Shown here: positions 37,193 to 45,103 of the stretch, in pieces
Position numbering within the stretch: the stretch's first letter is position 1
Layout: the number at the start of each line of letters is the position of its first letter
Assembly (NCBI GenBank): GCA_019218375.1
Contig: JAHUUK010000007.1
Span: 47,413-111,412 of the forward strand
Source of the DNA: Dermabacteraceae bacterium TAE3-ERU5
Lineage (GTDB): Bacteria > Actinomycetota > Actinomycetes > Actinomycetales > Dermabacteraceae
Direction: 5' to 3'
DNA length: 64,000 nucleotides
Made by a program: the position numbers and the translations under genes
Notes under the pieces: model-generated
The model's input: only the letters and a program-made list of their open reading frames with translations
Databases searched by the model: none
What the model was told of the DNA's origin: nothing

Positions 37193-37992
37193 TAGCGCAG
37201 ATACTAGGGAGCGATCTCTCCCGCACGCTCATAGTCGTCGCCCTGCTACTCGTCTCTGCCGCGACCACCTGGGCGCTACGAGAAAAACGCTTCACGCTAG
37301 CGGCCGGAGCCGCCGCAGCGGCCCTGCTATTGCTGACACCCGCCCCCGCGCTGCCGAGCGGTCAAGCCGGTTTTCGGTTCGGCCCGCTGCTGCTCGCAGC
37401 GGCGGTGTCGGCACTGCTACTTTGGCAGCTGCGCAAAAACAGACAGCACCTGGCAGCGCGCATCGGCGCGTCGGCCTTGCTGCTAATCGCGGCCGCGCCC
37501 CCGCTAAACAGCTGGCACGAAGTCATATTCACGGCCCGACTGGGGCGCGACGCCCTGGTGGTAATGGCGGGTGTGATTGCGGCGAACACGCTCGTGCCTG
37601 GGCTGGCCAGACTAAGCAAAAACCGACTGTTGCTGATTTCCCTGGCGGGCGGGATAGCACCCCTGCTGCTCTACCTGACCCCCGTTTTCGGGGCCTCCCT
37701 ACGTGACACCACGCTGCAAGCGCTAAGCCTGTGCGTGCTCTTTTGCAGCGGCATATTCGCGCGCAGACAGCTCTTCCCCGCAGCCTCGCTCTGGTGCGGT
37801 CTGGGCGTTTACCTCTCGGTCAGCCCCCGTCTGCTCGCGGCCTCCTGGTACGGCGCTACCGGGCGTGATTTTCGGCCCGATGCGCTGCTAGACCAGCAGC
37901 AGGGCGGGGCGATGCTGTTTGTGCTCGCCCTCGCCCTGGTGGTGGTCGGTAACGCTCAGCTTTCGAACAGGCGGCGCGCGGTAGAAAGCTGA
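37189..37992 (+). CDS. Multi-pass membrane protein with weak CtaG-like features
   Basis: The 267-residue protein has about eight hydrophobic helices. The C-terminal LLDQQQGGAMLFVLALALVV and an internal NSWHEVIF recall the DQQ-GG motif of caa3-type CtaG copper-chaperone proteins, but the match is partial. It is coupled to crcB 2 by a GTGA overlap. Its last 37 bases overlap the 3' end of the convergent flavoprotein gene. Confidence 0.6.
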   Translation: MIAQILGSDLSRTLIVVALLLVSAATTWALREKRFTLAAGAAAAALLLLTPAPALPSGQAGFRFGPLLLAAAVSALLLWQLRKNRQHLAARIGASALLLIAAAPPLNSWHEVIFTARLGRDALVVMAGVIAANTLVPGLARLSKNRLLLISLAGGIAPLLLYLTPVFGASLRDTTLQALSLCVLFCSGIFARRQLFPAASLWCGLGVYLSVSPRLLAASWYGATGRDFRPDALLDQQQGGAMLFVLALALVVVGNAQLSNRRRAVES

Positions 37993-39248
37993 GTCAGCAG
38001 CTCGGTGCGCTCCCGCTGCGGCACGCGCAGGCTGTCTAGCTGGCCCTGCATTCCGGGACCGGCGTGGCGGTTATCCTGACGCATCTGACGGAACACCGTT
38101 GCCGCCGGGGAATCGTTAAACAGCGCCCGGAAATGGTACGCGGCGAGGTCGGCCTGCTGCGCCAAAACCGGAATGGTGCCGCCCACCAGGGAGAACTGGC
38201 CAAGGAACACCAGATCGTCCCTATCGCGCGGGAAAGTACCCCAGGCCAGGGAAGAAAGATCGGCCAGCTTGGAGCCGTCCGCGCTTGCCAGGAAAGAAAG
38301 ATCGCTGCGATACCCGGTAGCGCAAATAATCAGATCCGGCTCCCAGCCACTACCGTCCACGAAGCGCACCGCGCCATCCGCAGAAAGCTCGCGGACGTCA
38401 GCGGCCACACCGATCCGGCCCGTCTCCACATCCTGCAGCAGCGTGTCGGAAACGATCACCCTGTCACGGGTAACCGGAGCGGTCGGCGCGGGCATGCCAA
38501 CCTCGCGCGGATCGCCGTGCAGACGCGCCACGACCCGATTCCCGATCCTGTCATTCAACTTGCCCAGCAGCGACGGGCGGGCGGAGGCCGCCATGTCTCC
38601 CGGCAGGCCCCCGATATGGCGCGGCACCACCCAGTGACCGCTGCGCATGGAAAGCCGCGTCTCATCGGCGCTATCGGCCACGCGGGTCGCGACGTCCGCA
38701 GCAGCCTGACCCGCGCCGACAACCAGCACCTTCTTTTCGAAAAGATCCTCGCCACGGTATTCGTCGGAATGAATCACCCGCGTCTCCGCGCCCTCCGCCC
38801 AGGTGGGCAGCAGGGGGGAAGCGCACGCGCCGGTAGCGACTACCAGGCCCCGATAGGTGCCGATCTCACCGTTAGAAAGCTCCACCTGCCAGCGCTGATC
38901 GGAAAAGGCGGTGGCCTTACGGACCCCAACGCCCAGCCGGATATCGTCGGCCAAATTATGCTTGGCAACGTAGGCGCGCAGATAGGCAGCCATCTGCTCC
39001 CTGGTCGGGAAAGCGGGGAACGAAGCGGGAGTAACCATCTCCTCAAACTGGTTACCGTGACGCGAAGTAACCGTGGCCAGATCGGGCCAGAGGGCATCGC
39101 GCACATAAGCGCCGCCCACCTCGGAGGCGAAATCCACCACGCTAAAAGCGACACCCGCCGCCTTCAGCGACGCGGCAGCCGCCAACCCCGCCGGGCCGGC
39201 GCCAATAACCAGGACTTTTTGCGAGCTCGCAGTAACCGCTTCGTGCAT
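37956..39248 (-). CDS. Flavin-containing monooxygenase-like oxidoreductase
   Basis: The 430-residue protein has an N-terminal FAD site VLVIGAGPAGLAAAASL, a second NADPH site VLVVGAGQAAADVA near residue 175 and the ICATGYRSDLSFL motif typical of FMO/CzcO-like enzymes. Substrate is unknown. The coding end overlaps the upstream-facing membrane gene. Confidence 0.82.
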   Translation of the reverse strand: MHEAVTASSQKVLVIGAGPAGLAAAASLKAAGVAFSVVDFASEVGGAYVRDALWPDLATVTSRHGNQFEEMVTPASFPAFPTREQMAAYLRAYVAKHNLADDIRLGVGVRKATAFSDQRWQVELSNGEIGTYRGLVVATGACASPLLPTWAEGAETRVIHSDEYRGEDLFEKKVLVVGAGQAAADVATRVADSADETRLSMRSGHWVVPRHIGGLPGDMAASARPSLLGKLNDRIGNRVVARLHGDPREVGMPAPTAPVTRDRVIVSDTLLQDVETGRIGVAADVRELSADGAVRFVDGSGWEPDLIICATGYRSDLSFLASADGSKLADLSSLAWGTFPRDRDDLVFLGQFSLVGGTIPVLAQQADLAAYHFRALFNDSPAATVFRQMRQDNRHAGPGMQGQLDSLRVPQRERTELLTQLSTARRLFES

Positions 39249-39348
39249 GAAAATAGCCTATCGGGAAAAACCGGCTGCTGTCGCTTTAAGCGAACTAATG
39301 CGCCCCGCCGCCCAGAAAAGTTCCGACTCCGCGTAGGCTGGTGAAGCG

Positions 39349-40026
39349 ATGAATAAAACTATCCGAGAAACCTTCGCCGGCTTCACGCCGGGAGCCGCCC
39401 TGCTTGACTGCGACGGCCTGCTCGTAAACACAGAGCAGATCTGGCACGAATCGCAGGACAAACTGCTGGCCCGCTACGGCGGCCAGATCGACGCTCCCAC
39501 CCGCGCCGGATTGGTCGGGAAAGCCCCGGAACTAGTGCTGCCGGTACTTGCCGCAGCCACCGGCCTCGACCCTCAGCGCTGCCAGGAAGAACTAATCGCG
39601 CAGCACGTGGCCGACGTGCGCGCCAACCTCGCGCTGCTGCCCGGCGCGGCGGAAACAGTGCGGGCGCTCGCCGCCCGCGTTCCCGTAGCCGTGGTTTCCA
39701 ACTCTCCCCGCGAATTCCTGCTCGGCAAACTGGAAAAGACGGGCCTGCATGAATACGTCACCGCCACCGTCGGCCTGGAAGACGTAGCCGCAGGCAAACC
39801 CGCGCCCGATATGTACCTAAGGGGAGCCGAACTGCTCGGCGTAGCGCCCGAAAAGGCCATTGCCTTCGAAGATTCGGAAACGGGGGCGTGCGCCGCCCGC
39901 GCCGCCGGGGTGCGCCTAATCGCAGTACCTTCCGTGCCAGGACAGTGCCCGCAGGCCGATCACACCCTAGAATCTCTTGCTGACAAGGAACTTCACGAAT
40001 GGATAGCGGAGTGGGAACAACAGTGA
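39349..40026 (+). CDS. HAD-family phosphatase 1 (phosphoglucomutase-like subfamily)
   Basis: The 225-residue protein shows HAD motif I LLDCDGLLVNTE, motif II VVSNSPRE, and motif IV AFEDSETGACAARAAGVR. It likely dephosphorylates a sugar phosphate or similar metabolite. Its stop overlaps the start of a homologous second HAD gene. Confidence 0.85.
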   Translation: MNKTIRETFAGFTPGAALLDCDGLLVNTEQIWHESQDKLLARYGGQIDAPTRAGLVGKAPELVLPVLAAATGLDPQRCQEELIAQHVADVRANLALLPGAAETVRALAARVPVAVVSNSPREFLLGKLEKTGLHEYVTATVGLEDVAAGKPAPDMYLRGAELLGVAPEKAIAFEDSETGACAARAAGVRLIAVPSVPGQCPQADHTLESLADKELHEWIAEWEQQ

Positions 40027-40709
40027 ACGGTATCGCAGCACTAACGGATTTTGCGCCGGAAGCGGTCGTATTCGACTGCGACGGGCTGCTGCTCGACACC
40101 GAAAGCCTGTGGTACGACACCCAGCGCGAAGTGATCGCCCGGCACAACATACAGCTTGATGAAGAACAGGAAGAACGCCTGATCGGGGCGAGCCTGAGCG
40201 TGGTCGGCGAGGTATTCGCCGAGGCCTCCGGGCTTAGCTACACACAGCTCACCGAAGAGGTGCGCGAAGGATTCCTGAAGCTGCTCTCCGGGCCGCCCTC
40301 CCTCATGCCCGGCGCGCTAGAGATCGTGCAGCTTGTGTCGGCGCGCGTACCCGTGGCGGTGGCCAGCAACTCCTGGCGCGAAACGCTGCAGGACAAACTG
40401 GAAAAGGCCGACCTCTACAAATACATGGACCACCTGGAGGCGGCGGATACGGTAGCGAACCCGAAACCCGCCCCGGACATGTACCTCGCTGCCTGCCGCG
40501 CGCTCGGCGCGGACCCGACGCGTTCGCTCGCATTCGAAGACTCACAAACCGGGGCTTGCGCCGCCAAGGGTGCAGGAATGCGCCTGATCGGCGTTAATGC
40601 GCAGCCCCCGCAAGGCATGCCCGCTGATGTGGTGCTGCCCAGCCTGGACGATCCCGCGCTACGCGCCTGGATCGCTTCCTGGCCCACTACGAAAGGAAGC
40701 CGAAAATGA
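40023..40709 (+). CDS. HAD-family phosphatase 2, paralogue of the preceding gene
   Basis: I favour the GTG at 40023, which makes a GTGA junction with the preceding stop; an in-frame ATG at 39999 would add eight residues. The product of about 228 residues has motif I VFDCDGLLLDTESLW and motif IV AFEDSQTGACAAKGAGMR, very close to the preceding protein, so the pair arose by tandem duplication. Its stop overlaps the next start (ATGA). Confidence 0.85.
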   Translation: MNGIAALTDFAPEAVVFDCDGLLLDTESLWYDTQREVIARHNIQLDEEQEERLIGASLSVVGEVFAEASGLSYTQLTEEVREGFLKLLSGPPSLMPGALEIVQLVSARVPVAVASNSWRETLQDKLEKADLYKYMDHLEAADTVANPKPAPDMYLAACRALGADPTRSLAFEDSQTGACAAKGAGMRLIGVNAQPPQGMPADVVLPSLDDPALRAWIASWPTTKGSRK

Positions 40710-42607
40710 CTGAGTACACCACCGGCCCCCGTATCCGGGCCAGCCGACTGCAAGGCAGGGGATGGCTAAACACCGGCGGGCAAGAGCTCAGCCTGGAATC
40801 GCTGCGCGGCAAGATCGTGCTGCTCGATTTCTGGACCTTCTGCTGCGTTAACTGCCTGCACGTGCTCGACGAACTGCGCCCGCTCGAAGAAAAGTGGCGC
40901 GAAGAGCTGGTTGTGATCGGCGTGCACTCCCCGAAATTTGTGCACGAGGCCGACGCCGAAGCGCTGGCCGCGAACGTATCACGCTACGAAATCCACCATC
41001 CCGTGCTGGACGATCCGGAACTACGCACCTGGACCTCCTACGGCGTGCGCGCCTGGCCCTCCCTGGTGCTGATTGATCCGGAAGGCTACATCGTTTCCGC
41101 CATGAGCGGCGAAGGCCACGGGGAAAACCTGGACGCGATGATCGCCGACCTGGTTGCGGAGCATGACAAGAAGGGCACCCTGGTGCGCGGCGAAGGCCCG
41201 ACGGTGCTGCCGGACGAAGCCCCGAGCGCGCTACGCTTCCCCTCCAAGATCGCCCCGCTGCCCGACGGTCGCCTGCTGGTTAGCGACGCGGGGCACCACC
41301 GGCTGGTGGTTTTCGGCCCCGACCACGTCACCATCGAGGAAGTAATCGGCACCGGCCAGCGCGGCCTGGCCGACGGCGTGGCCGCAGAGGCACAGTTCGC
41401 GGAACCGAACGGCATCGCCGTGCTCGCTCCCGAGGTGGCGGAGCAGGTTGGCTACGACGTGATCGTGGCCGACACCGCCAACCACCTGCTGCGCGGCATC
41501 GCGCTGGGCCATGACCGTTTCCTGCGCGCCCGCACCGAGAGCACCGTCACCACCCTGGCGGGAACCGGAAAGCAGTGGATGCACGGCGACGCGCTGCCCG
41601 ACGCGGAAAGCGACGCCCGCACCATCAACCTGTCTACCCCGTGGGACGTGGTGGTCGGCACCGCGCTTGACGGCGAGGTAGTGATCGCCATGGCCGGTAT
41701 CCACCAGATCTGGGGCTACCAGCCGCTCACCGGCGCGCTCCGCGTCATCGCGGGCACCCGCAACGAGGGCCTGGTGGACGGCCCGCTCGAAACCTCCTGG
41801 TGGGCGCAGACCAGCGGCCTGGACGTAGATTCCGCGGGATACATCTGGTGCGCCGATTCGGAAACGTCGGCCCTACGCCGGATCGACCCCTACACCGGCA
41901 CCGTGCAGACCGTGGTCGGCACCGGCCTGTTCGACTTCGGCCACGTGGACGGCCCCGCCGATCAGGCGCGCTTCCAGCACCCGCTCGGCGTGGTGGCGCT
42001 GGAGGGCGGCGTGGTGGCGGTGTGCGACACCTACAACGGTGCCATCCGCGTGGTCAGTTCCGACGACGAAGGCAACGTGACCGTCGAGACGATAGCGACG
42101 GACCTCGCCGAACCGAGCGACGCCACCCCCGTTTTCTCGGCCGACGGCTGGCCCGAGCTGCTCGTCGTGGAGTCCGCCGCGCACAGGCTAACGAACGTTT
42201 CCCTCGCTCCCGCCGCGCGCCGCACCATCGGTGGGCAGGGGCAGCGCACCCAGCGCCCCGTGACCGAGGTGGCGGCCGACCTGACCGTGGCGGTCCAGTT
42301 CACTCCGCCGAAGGGGCACAAGCTGGACGAGTCGATGGGGCCCTCCACCCAGGTGCACGTGTCGGCTACCCCGCCCGAGCTGCTGCTCGAAGGCGAGGGT
42401 ACCGACGTGGAACTGATCCGGGCCATCAAGCTCAACCCCGAAGTGGGGGAGGGCGTGCTGCACGTAGCGGCCCGCGCCGCCTCCTGCGATGCTGACGAGT
42501 CGGTCGAATTCCCGGCCTGCCACATGCACCAGCAGGACTGGGGTGTGCCCGTGAAGGTCAGCGCCGACGGCGACGGCAGGCTGAACCTGCCGCTGCTCGG
42601 CTCCTAA
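40706..42607 (+). CDS. NHLRC2-like protein: thioredoxin-fold domain plus NHL beta-propeller
   Basis: The 633-residue protein has an N-terminal thioredoxin-like domain with WTFCCVNCLHVLDEL (CCxxC active site) and GVRAWPSLVLIDPEG, then NHL-type repeats (NGIAVLAPE, DTANHLLRGI, DTYNGAIRVVSS). This matches the NHLRC2 family found from bacteria to animals. No signal peptide is visible, so it should be cytosolic. It is coupled to the two HAD phosphatases as a three-gene unit. Confidence 0.87.
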   Translation: MTEYTTGPRIRASRLQGRGWLNTGGQELSLESLRGKIVLLDFWTFCCVNCLHVLDELRPLEEKWREELVVIGVHSPKFVHEADAEALAANVSRYEIHHPVLDDPELRTWTSYGVRAWPSLVLIDPEGYIVSAMSGEGHGENLDAMIADLVAEHDKKGTLVRGEGPTVLPDEAPSALRFPSKIAPLPDGRLLVSDAGHHRLVVFGPDHVTIEEVIGTGQRGLADGVAAEAQFAEPNGIAVLAPEVAEQVGYDVIVADTANHLLRGIALGHDRFLRARTESTVTTLAGTGKQWMHGDALPDAESDARTINLSTPWDVVVGTALDGEVVIAMAGIHQIWGYQPLTGALRVIAGTRNEGLVDGPLETSWWAQTSGLDVDSAGYIWCADSETSALRRIDPYTGTVQTVVGTGLFDFGHVDGPADQARFQHPLGVVALEGGVVAVCDTYNGAIRVVSSDDEGNVTVETIATDLAEPSDATPVFSADGWPELLVVESAAHRLTNVSLAPAARRTIGGQGQRTQRPVTEVAADLTVAVQFTPPKGHKLDESMGPSTQVHVSATPPELLLEGEGTDVELIRAIKLNPEVGEGVLHVAARAASCDADESVEFPACHMHQQDWGVPVKVSADGDGRLNLPLLGS

Positions 42608-42609
42608 AA

Positions 42610-42658
42610 CAAAACCGGGCGAGGGTGCGCTCAACGCGCGGGCGCACCCTCCCGGTTA
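42610..42658 (+). terminator. Hairpin after the NHLRC2-like gene
   Basis: GAGGGTGCGC pairs with GCGCACCCTC a few bases downstream. No T-run follows, so this is a moderate terminator candidate. Confidence 0.5.
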
Positions 42659-42726
42659 CGTCGGCCGTGAGTGATACCGGCCCGGCAATATTCCGTCTGC
42701 GCGAGGGTAGTGAGAGAATAGGGGCC

Positions 42727-43359
42727 ATGCCCAAAATCATCGGCCAGTCGCTGGAAGAGCATCGCGAACAGACGCGCGTGCGCATTTTCGCTGCCCTCGG
42801 CGATCTGATGGAGACGCACACGTTCGATTCGATCACGTTTGCGCAGATAGCAGCCAAGGCCGGAGTGGGGCGTACCGCGCTGTATAACCACTTCGCGGAC
42901 AAAGAAACCCTGGTGCTCGAATACGCGATGCACGAGACCAGCGGCTACATCGAACAGCTGCGCGCGGGCATGGCGCACGCCACCGACCCGGTCGATGCGA
43001 TGCGGCTATATATCGTGACGCACCTGGACCTGCGCCGCTCCTTCCATTTCGCGCCGGGCCCCGAACTGCGCAGCGTACTTTCGCGCGAGGCCGCGATGAA
43101 GATGCGCGATCACGTCATGCTGATCGAAGCCGTGCTGCGCACCGTGCTCGAGGACGGCGTGGCCGACGGCAGTTTCACGCCCGACCTGGACGTGGACGCC
43201 ACCATGCCACTGATTAGCGCCTGCCTGATCGGGCGGCACATTCCCGAGGACGACGGCAACCACCGTGACCGGGCGATCGAAGCGATCACCGTGTTTGTGC
43301 TGCGCGCGCTGGGGGCGAAAGAGCCGGTGGACCGCGCCCGCGGCCCGATAGAGGCCTGA
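42727..43359 (+). CDS. TetR-family transcriptional regulator
   Basis: The ATG at 42727 gives 210 residues with the N-terminal TetR helix-turn-helix (TFAQIAAKAGVGRTALYNHF) at about residues 38-57. The C-terminal ligand domain is not recognisable. Longer in-frame starts read through the terminator region and are unlikely. Target may be the coupled gene set upstream or itself. Confidence 0.86.
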   Translation: MPKIIGQSLEEHREQTRVRIFAALGDLMETHTFDSITFAQIAAKAGVGRTALYNHFADKETLVLEYAMHETSGYIEQLRAGMAHATDPVDAMRLYIVTHLDLRRSFHFAPGPELRSVLSREAAMKMRDHVMLIEAVLRTVLEDGVADGSFTPDLDVDATMPLISACLIGRHIPEDDGNHRDRAIEAITVFVLRALGAKEPVDRARGPIEA

Positions 43360-43457
43360 TACCAGCCGGTCCCGGCGGCCTTTCGGTGCGGCCTTCCCGC
43401 ACTGCCTTCTGGAGCCTTTCCGAATCGCCTTTCGTAGTCAGTTCTTCCCCCCGCGTG

Positions 43458-43523
43458 ACGTTTGGGTGCACTTTGTGCCGGGTAAACCCCGTTTTCGTAG
43501 CGTTTAGTGCACGCGAACGTTAA
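43458..43523 (+). repeat. Dispersed imperfect palindrome, second copy
   Basis: It opens with ACGTTTGGGTGCACTTT, has the core CCCCGTTTTCGTAGC and closes with TTAGTGCACGCGAACGTTAA. The same order of blocks occurs at 11513-11579 on the other strand, 32 kb away. No open frame is associated. Confidence 0.75.
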
Positions 43524-43563
43524 AGGGACCGGAGGCCTGCTTTTAGTACATGATTCCAGACGG

Positions 43564-43588
43564 TGCCGACTTAAGGGTTAAGTCGGCG
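43564..43588. promoter_or_regulatory. Palindromic operator candidate O1 upstream of fic
   Basis: Perfect ten-base arms GCCGACTTAA and TTAAGTCGGC around GGG, centred at 43576. Confidence 0.8.
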
Positions 43589-43603
43589 CAGTCCGGCTTC
43601 ATT

Positions 43604-43628
43604 TGTCGACTTAACGCTTAAGTCGACA
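43604..43628. promoter_or_regulatory. Palindromic operator candidate O2 upstream of fic
   Basis: Perfect eleven-base arms TGTCGACTTAA and TTAAGTCGACA around CGC, centred at 43616, exactly 40 bases after O1. Confidence 0.82.
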
Positions 43629-43643
43629 CTAAGGTGGGGTGTG

Positions 43644-43668
43644 TGCCGATTTAACCGCTAAGCCGACA
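43644..43668. promoter_or_regulatory. Palindromic operator candidate O3 upstream of fic
   Basis: Imperfect copy with arms TGCCGATTTAA and CTAAGCCGACA around CCG, centred at 43656, exactly 40 bases after O2 and 20 bases before the fic start. Confidence 0.75.
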
Positions 43669-43687
43669 CGCGTTGGGAGGGGGACTG

Positions 43688-44980
43688 ATGGGACGCTATG
43701 AGGAACGCACCTGGGAAGGCAACCTTTCTGCACCGGGGAAGAGGAACCGGCGCGCGGGTACTTACCGCGCTTTTATTCCTACCGCGCTCTCTGAGGTAGG
43801 GGCTTTCCCGCCCGATTTGGCTCGCCGCGCGGCGAGGATAGAGAAGCGGTTTAGAAACCTGGATGAATCAGGGTTTGGCGGATTTGAATCTCTTTCCCGC
43901 TTCCTGCTGCGCAGCGAGGCCGTGGCTTCCAGCCGAATAGAGGGGCTGCAGGTTGGGGCAAAGAGGCTAGCGACAGCGGAACTTGTGCATGAGGCTTCCG
44001 GGGGCGGGCGGGAACCGGACGAACCGTACGAGGTGATCCGGGGGATAAGCGCGCTCAAGCACGCCGCCACCACGCTTGCGGAATTGGAAGTCACCGAAGT
44101 GGGGGACTTAGAGGCCGCGCAAATGGAGCTTGTGGGCCAGGGGGTCGATTGGGCCGGTGTGCGCAGTATTCAGAACTGGGTTGGCGGGAGTGACCATCAT
44201 CCGCTAGACGCTGAATACATACCTCCGCCGCCGGAAGAATTACCTGCCCTGCTAGAGGACTTGTTGGGCTATCTGGATGGTGCCGCCCACGGGGCACTGA
44301 TCCAGGCGGCTCTGGTGCACGCCCAGTTCGAGACGATCCACCCGTTTGCTGACGGCAACGGGCGTATAGGGCGGGCACTAATCCATACCGTGCTGATCAG
44401 GCGAGGGCTTAGCCGCAGCGCTTCCCTGCCGATCTCGGTGGCGTTACGCACTCGCGGCGAAGAATATGTGGCGGGCCTGAGCGCATTTCGCGCCGAGGGA
44501 GAAAGCAATTCTCAGGCGGTCCGTGAGGGCAGGGCGCGCTGGCTAGAGGTGTTTTTGGCGGCGTGCGAAGTGGCGCTAGAAAAGGCTGATGCGCTGAAAG
44601 CGGAGGTGAATCAGCTACATGGCGAATGGGCTGAACAGCATCTTGCGTATTGGGCCAGGGAAAAGGCGGCCACCTCCTCTCGTAGCGCGCCTCGCGAAGA
44701 CGCCGGGGCGGTGCGCCTGCGCAAAGTACTCCATGAGCTTCCCGTGCTGACGGTGGAGCGTGTCGGCGAATATCTGGGGCTGGGGCGGACTGCCGCTAAT
44801 GCTGCCTGCAACGAGCTTGCGGATGCGCAAATACTCACTGCCATCAGCATCTCTAGAGGGATTCACGGCTGGTATCAGCGAGACCTTTGCGAAATGATCA
44901 CCGATGCGGAGCGTGCGCTCGCCTCCACGCAGTGGGACACGGCCCTGTCTCCTCCCGTAGTTCCCGTTCCTAAACGCTGA
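43688..44980 (+). CDS. Fic-domain AMP-transferase-like protein with C-terminal winged helix
   Basis: The ATG at 43688 follows GGGAGGGGGA. The 430-residue protein has the full Fic motif HPFADGNGRIGR starting at His218 and an N-terminal inhibitory helix motif SSRIEG (Ser81-Glu85-Gly86), typical of class II Fic proteins that are self-inhibited. A C-terminal winged-helix segment (VERVGEYLGLGRTAANAACN) suits DNA binding. It probably transfers AMP to a host-cell protein. The three palindromes just upstream suggest autoregulation. No separate antitoxin gene is adjacent. Confidence 0.9.
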   Translation: MGRYEERTWEGNLSAPGKRNRRAGTYRAFIPTALSEVGAFPPDLARRAARIEKRFRNLDESGFGGFESLSRFLLRSEAVASSRIEGLQVGAKRLATAELVHEASGGGREPDEPYEVIRGISALKHAATTLAELEVTEVGDLEAAQMELVGQGVDWAGVRSIQNWVGGSDHHPLDAEYIPPPPEELPALLEDLLGYLDGAAHGALIQAALVHAQFETIHPFADGNGRIGRALIHTVLIRRGLSRSASLPISVALRTRGEEYVAGLSAFRAEGESNSQAVREGRARWLEVFLAACEVALEKADALKAEVNQLHGEWAEQHLAYWAREKAATSSRSAPREDAGAVRLRKVLHELPVLTVERVGEYLGLGRTAANAACNELADAQILTAISISRGIHGWYQRDLCEMITDAERALASTQWDTALSPPVVPVPKR

Positions 44981-45022
44981 TTAAGCGAGTGTGCGCCGAC
45001 AGCGAGGCGCAGGCTAAAAGCG

Positions 45023-45065
45023 ATCGCGCCCCGCCCCGGCTAGTTTGGCCGGGACGGGGCGCGAT
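45023..45065. terminator. Hairpin between fic and the convergent SLH gene
   Basis: Arms ATCGCGCCCCGCCCCGGC and GCCGGGACGGGGCGCGAT pair with one mismatch around a short loop; a bidirectional terminator for the two convergent genes. Confidence 0.75.
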
Positions 45066-45103
45066 TAGATACCTAGGGGAGTTTTAATCCCTCAGACTCG
45101 CAA

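Larger units (their letters stand above)
43360..43687. other. Gene-free interval, 328 bases, with dispersed palindromic element and operator array
   Basis: No gene is seen. The interval holds the second copy of the dispersed palindrome (43458-43523) and three regularly spaced 25-base palindromes before the Fic gene. Confidence 0.7.
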
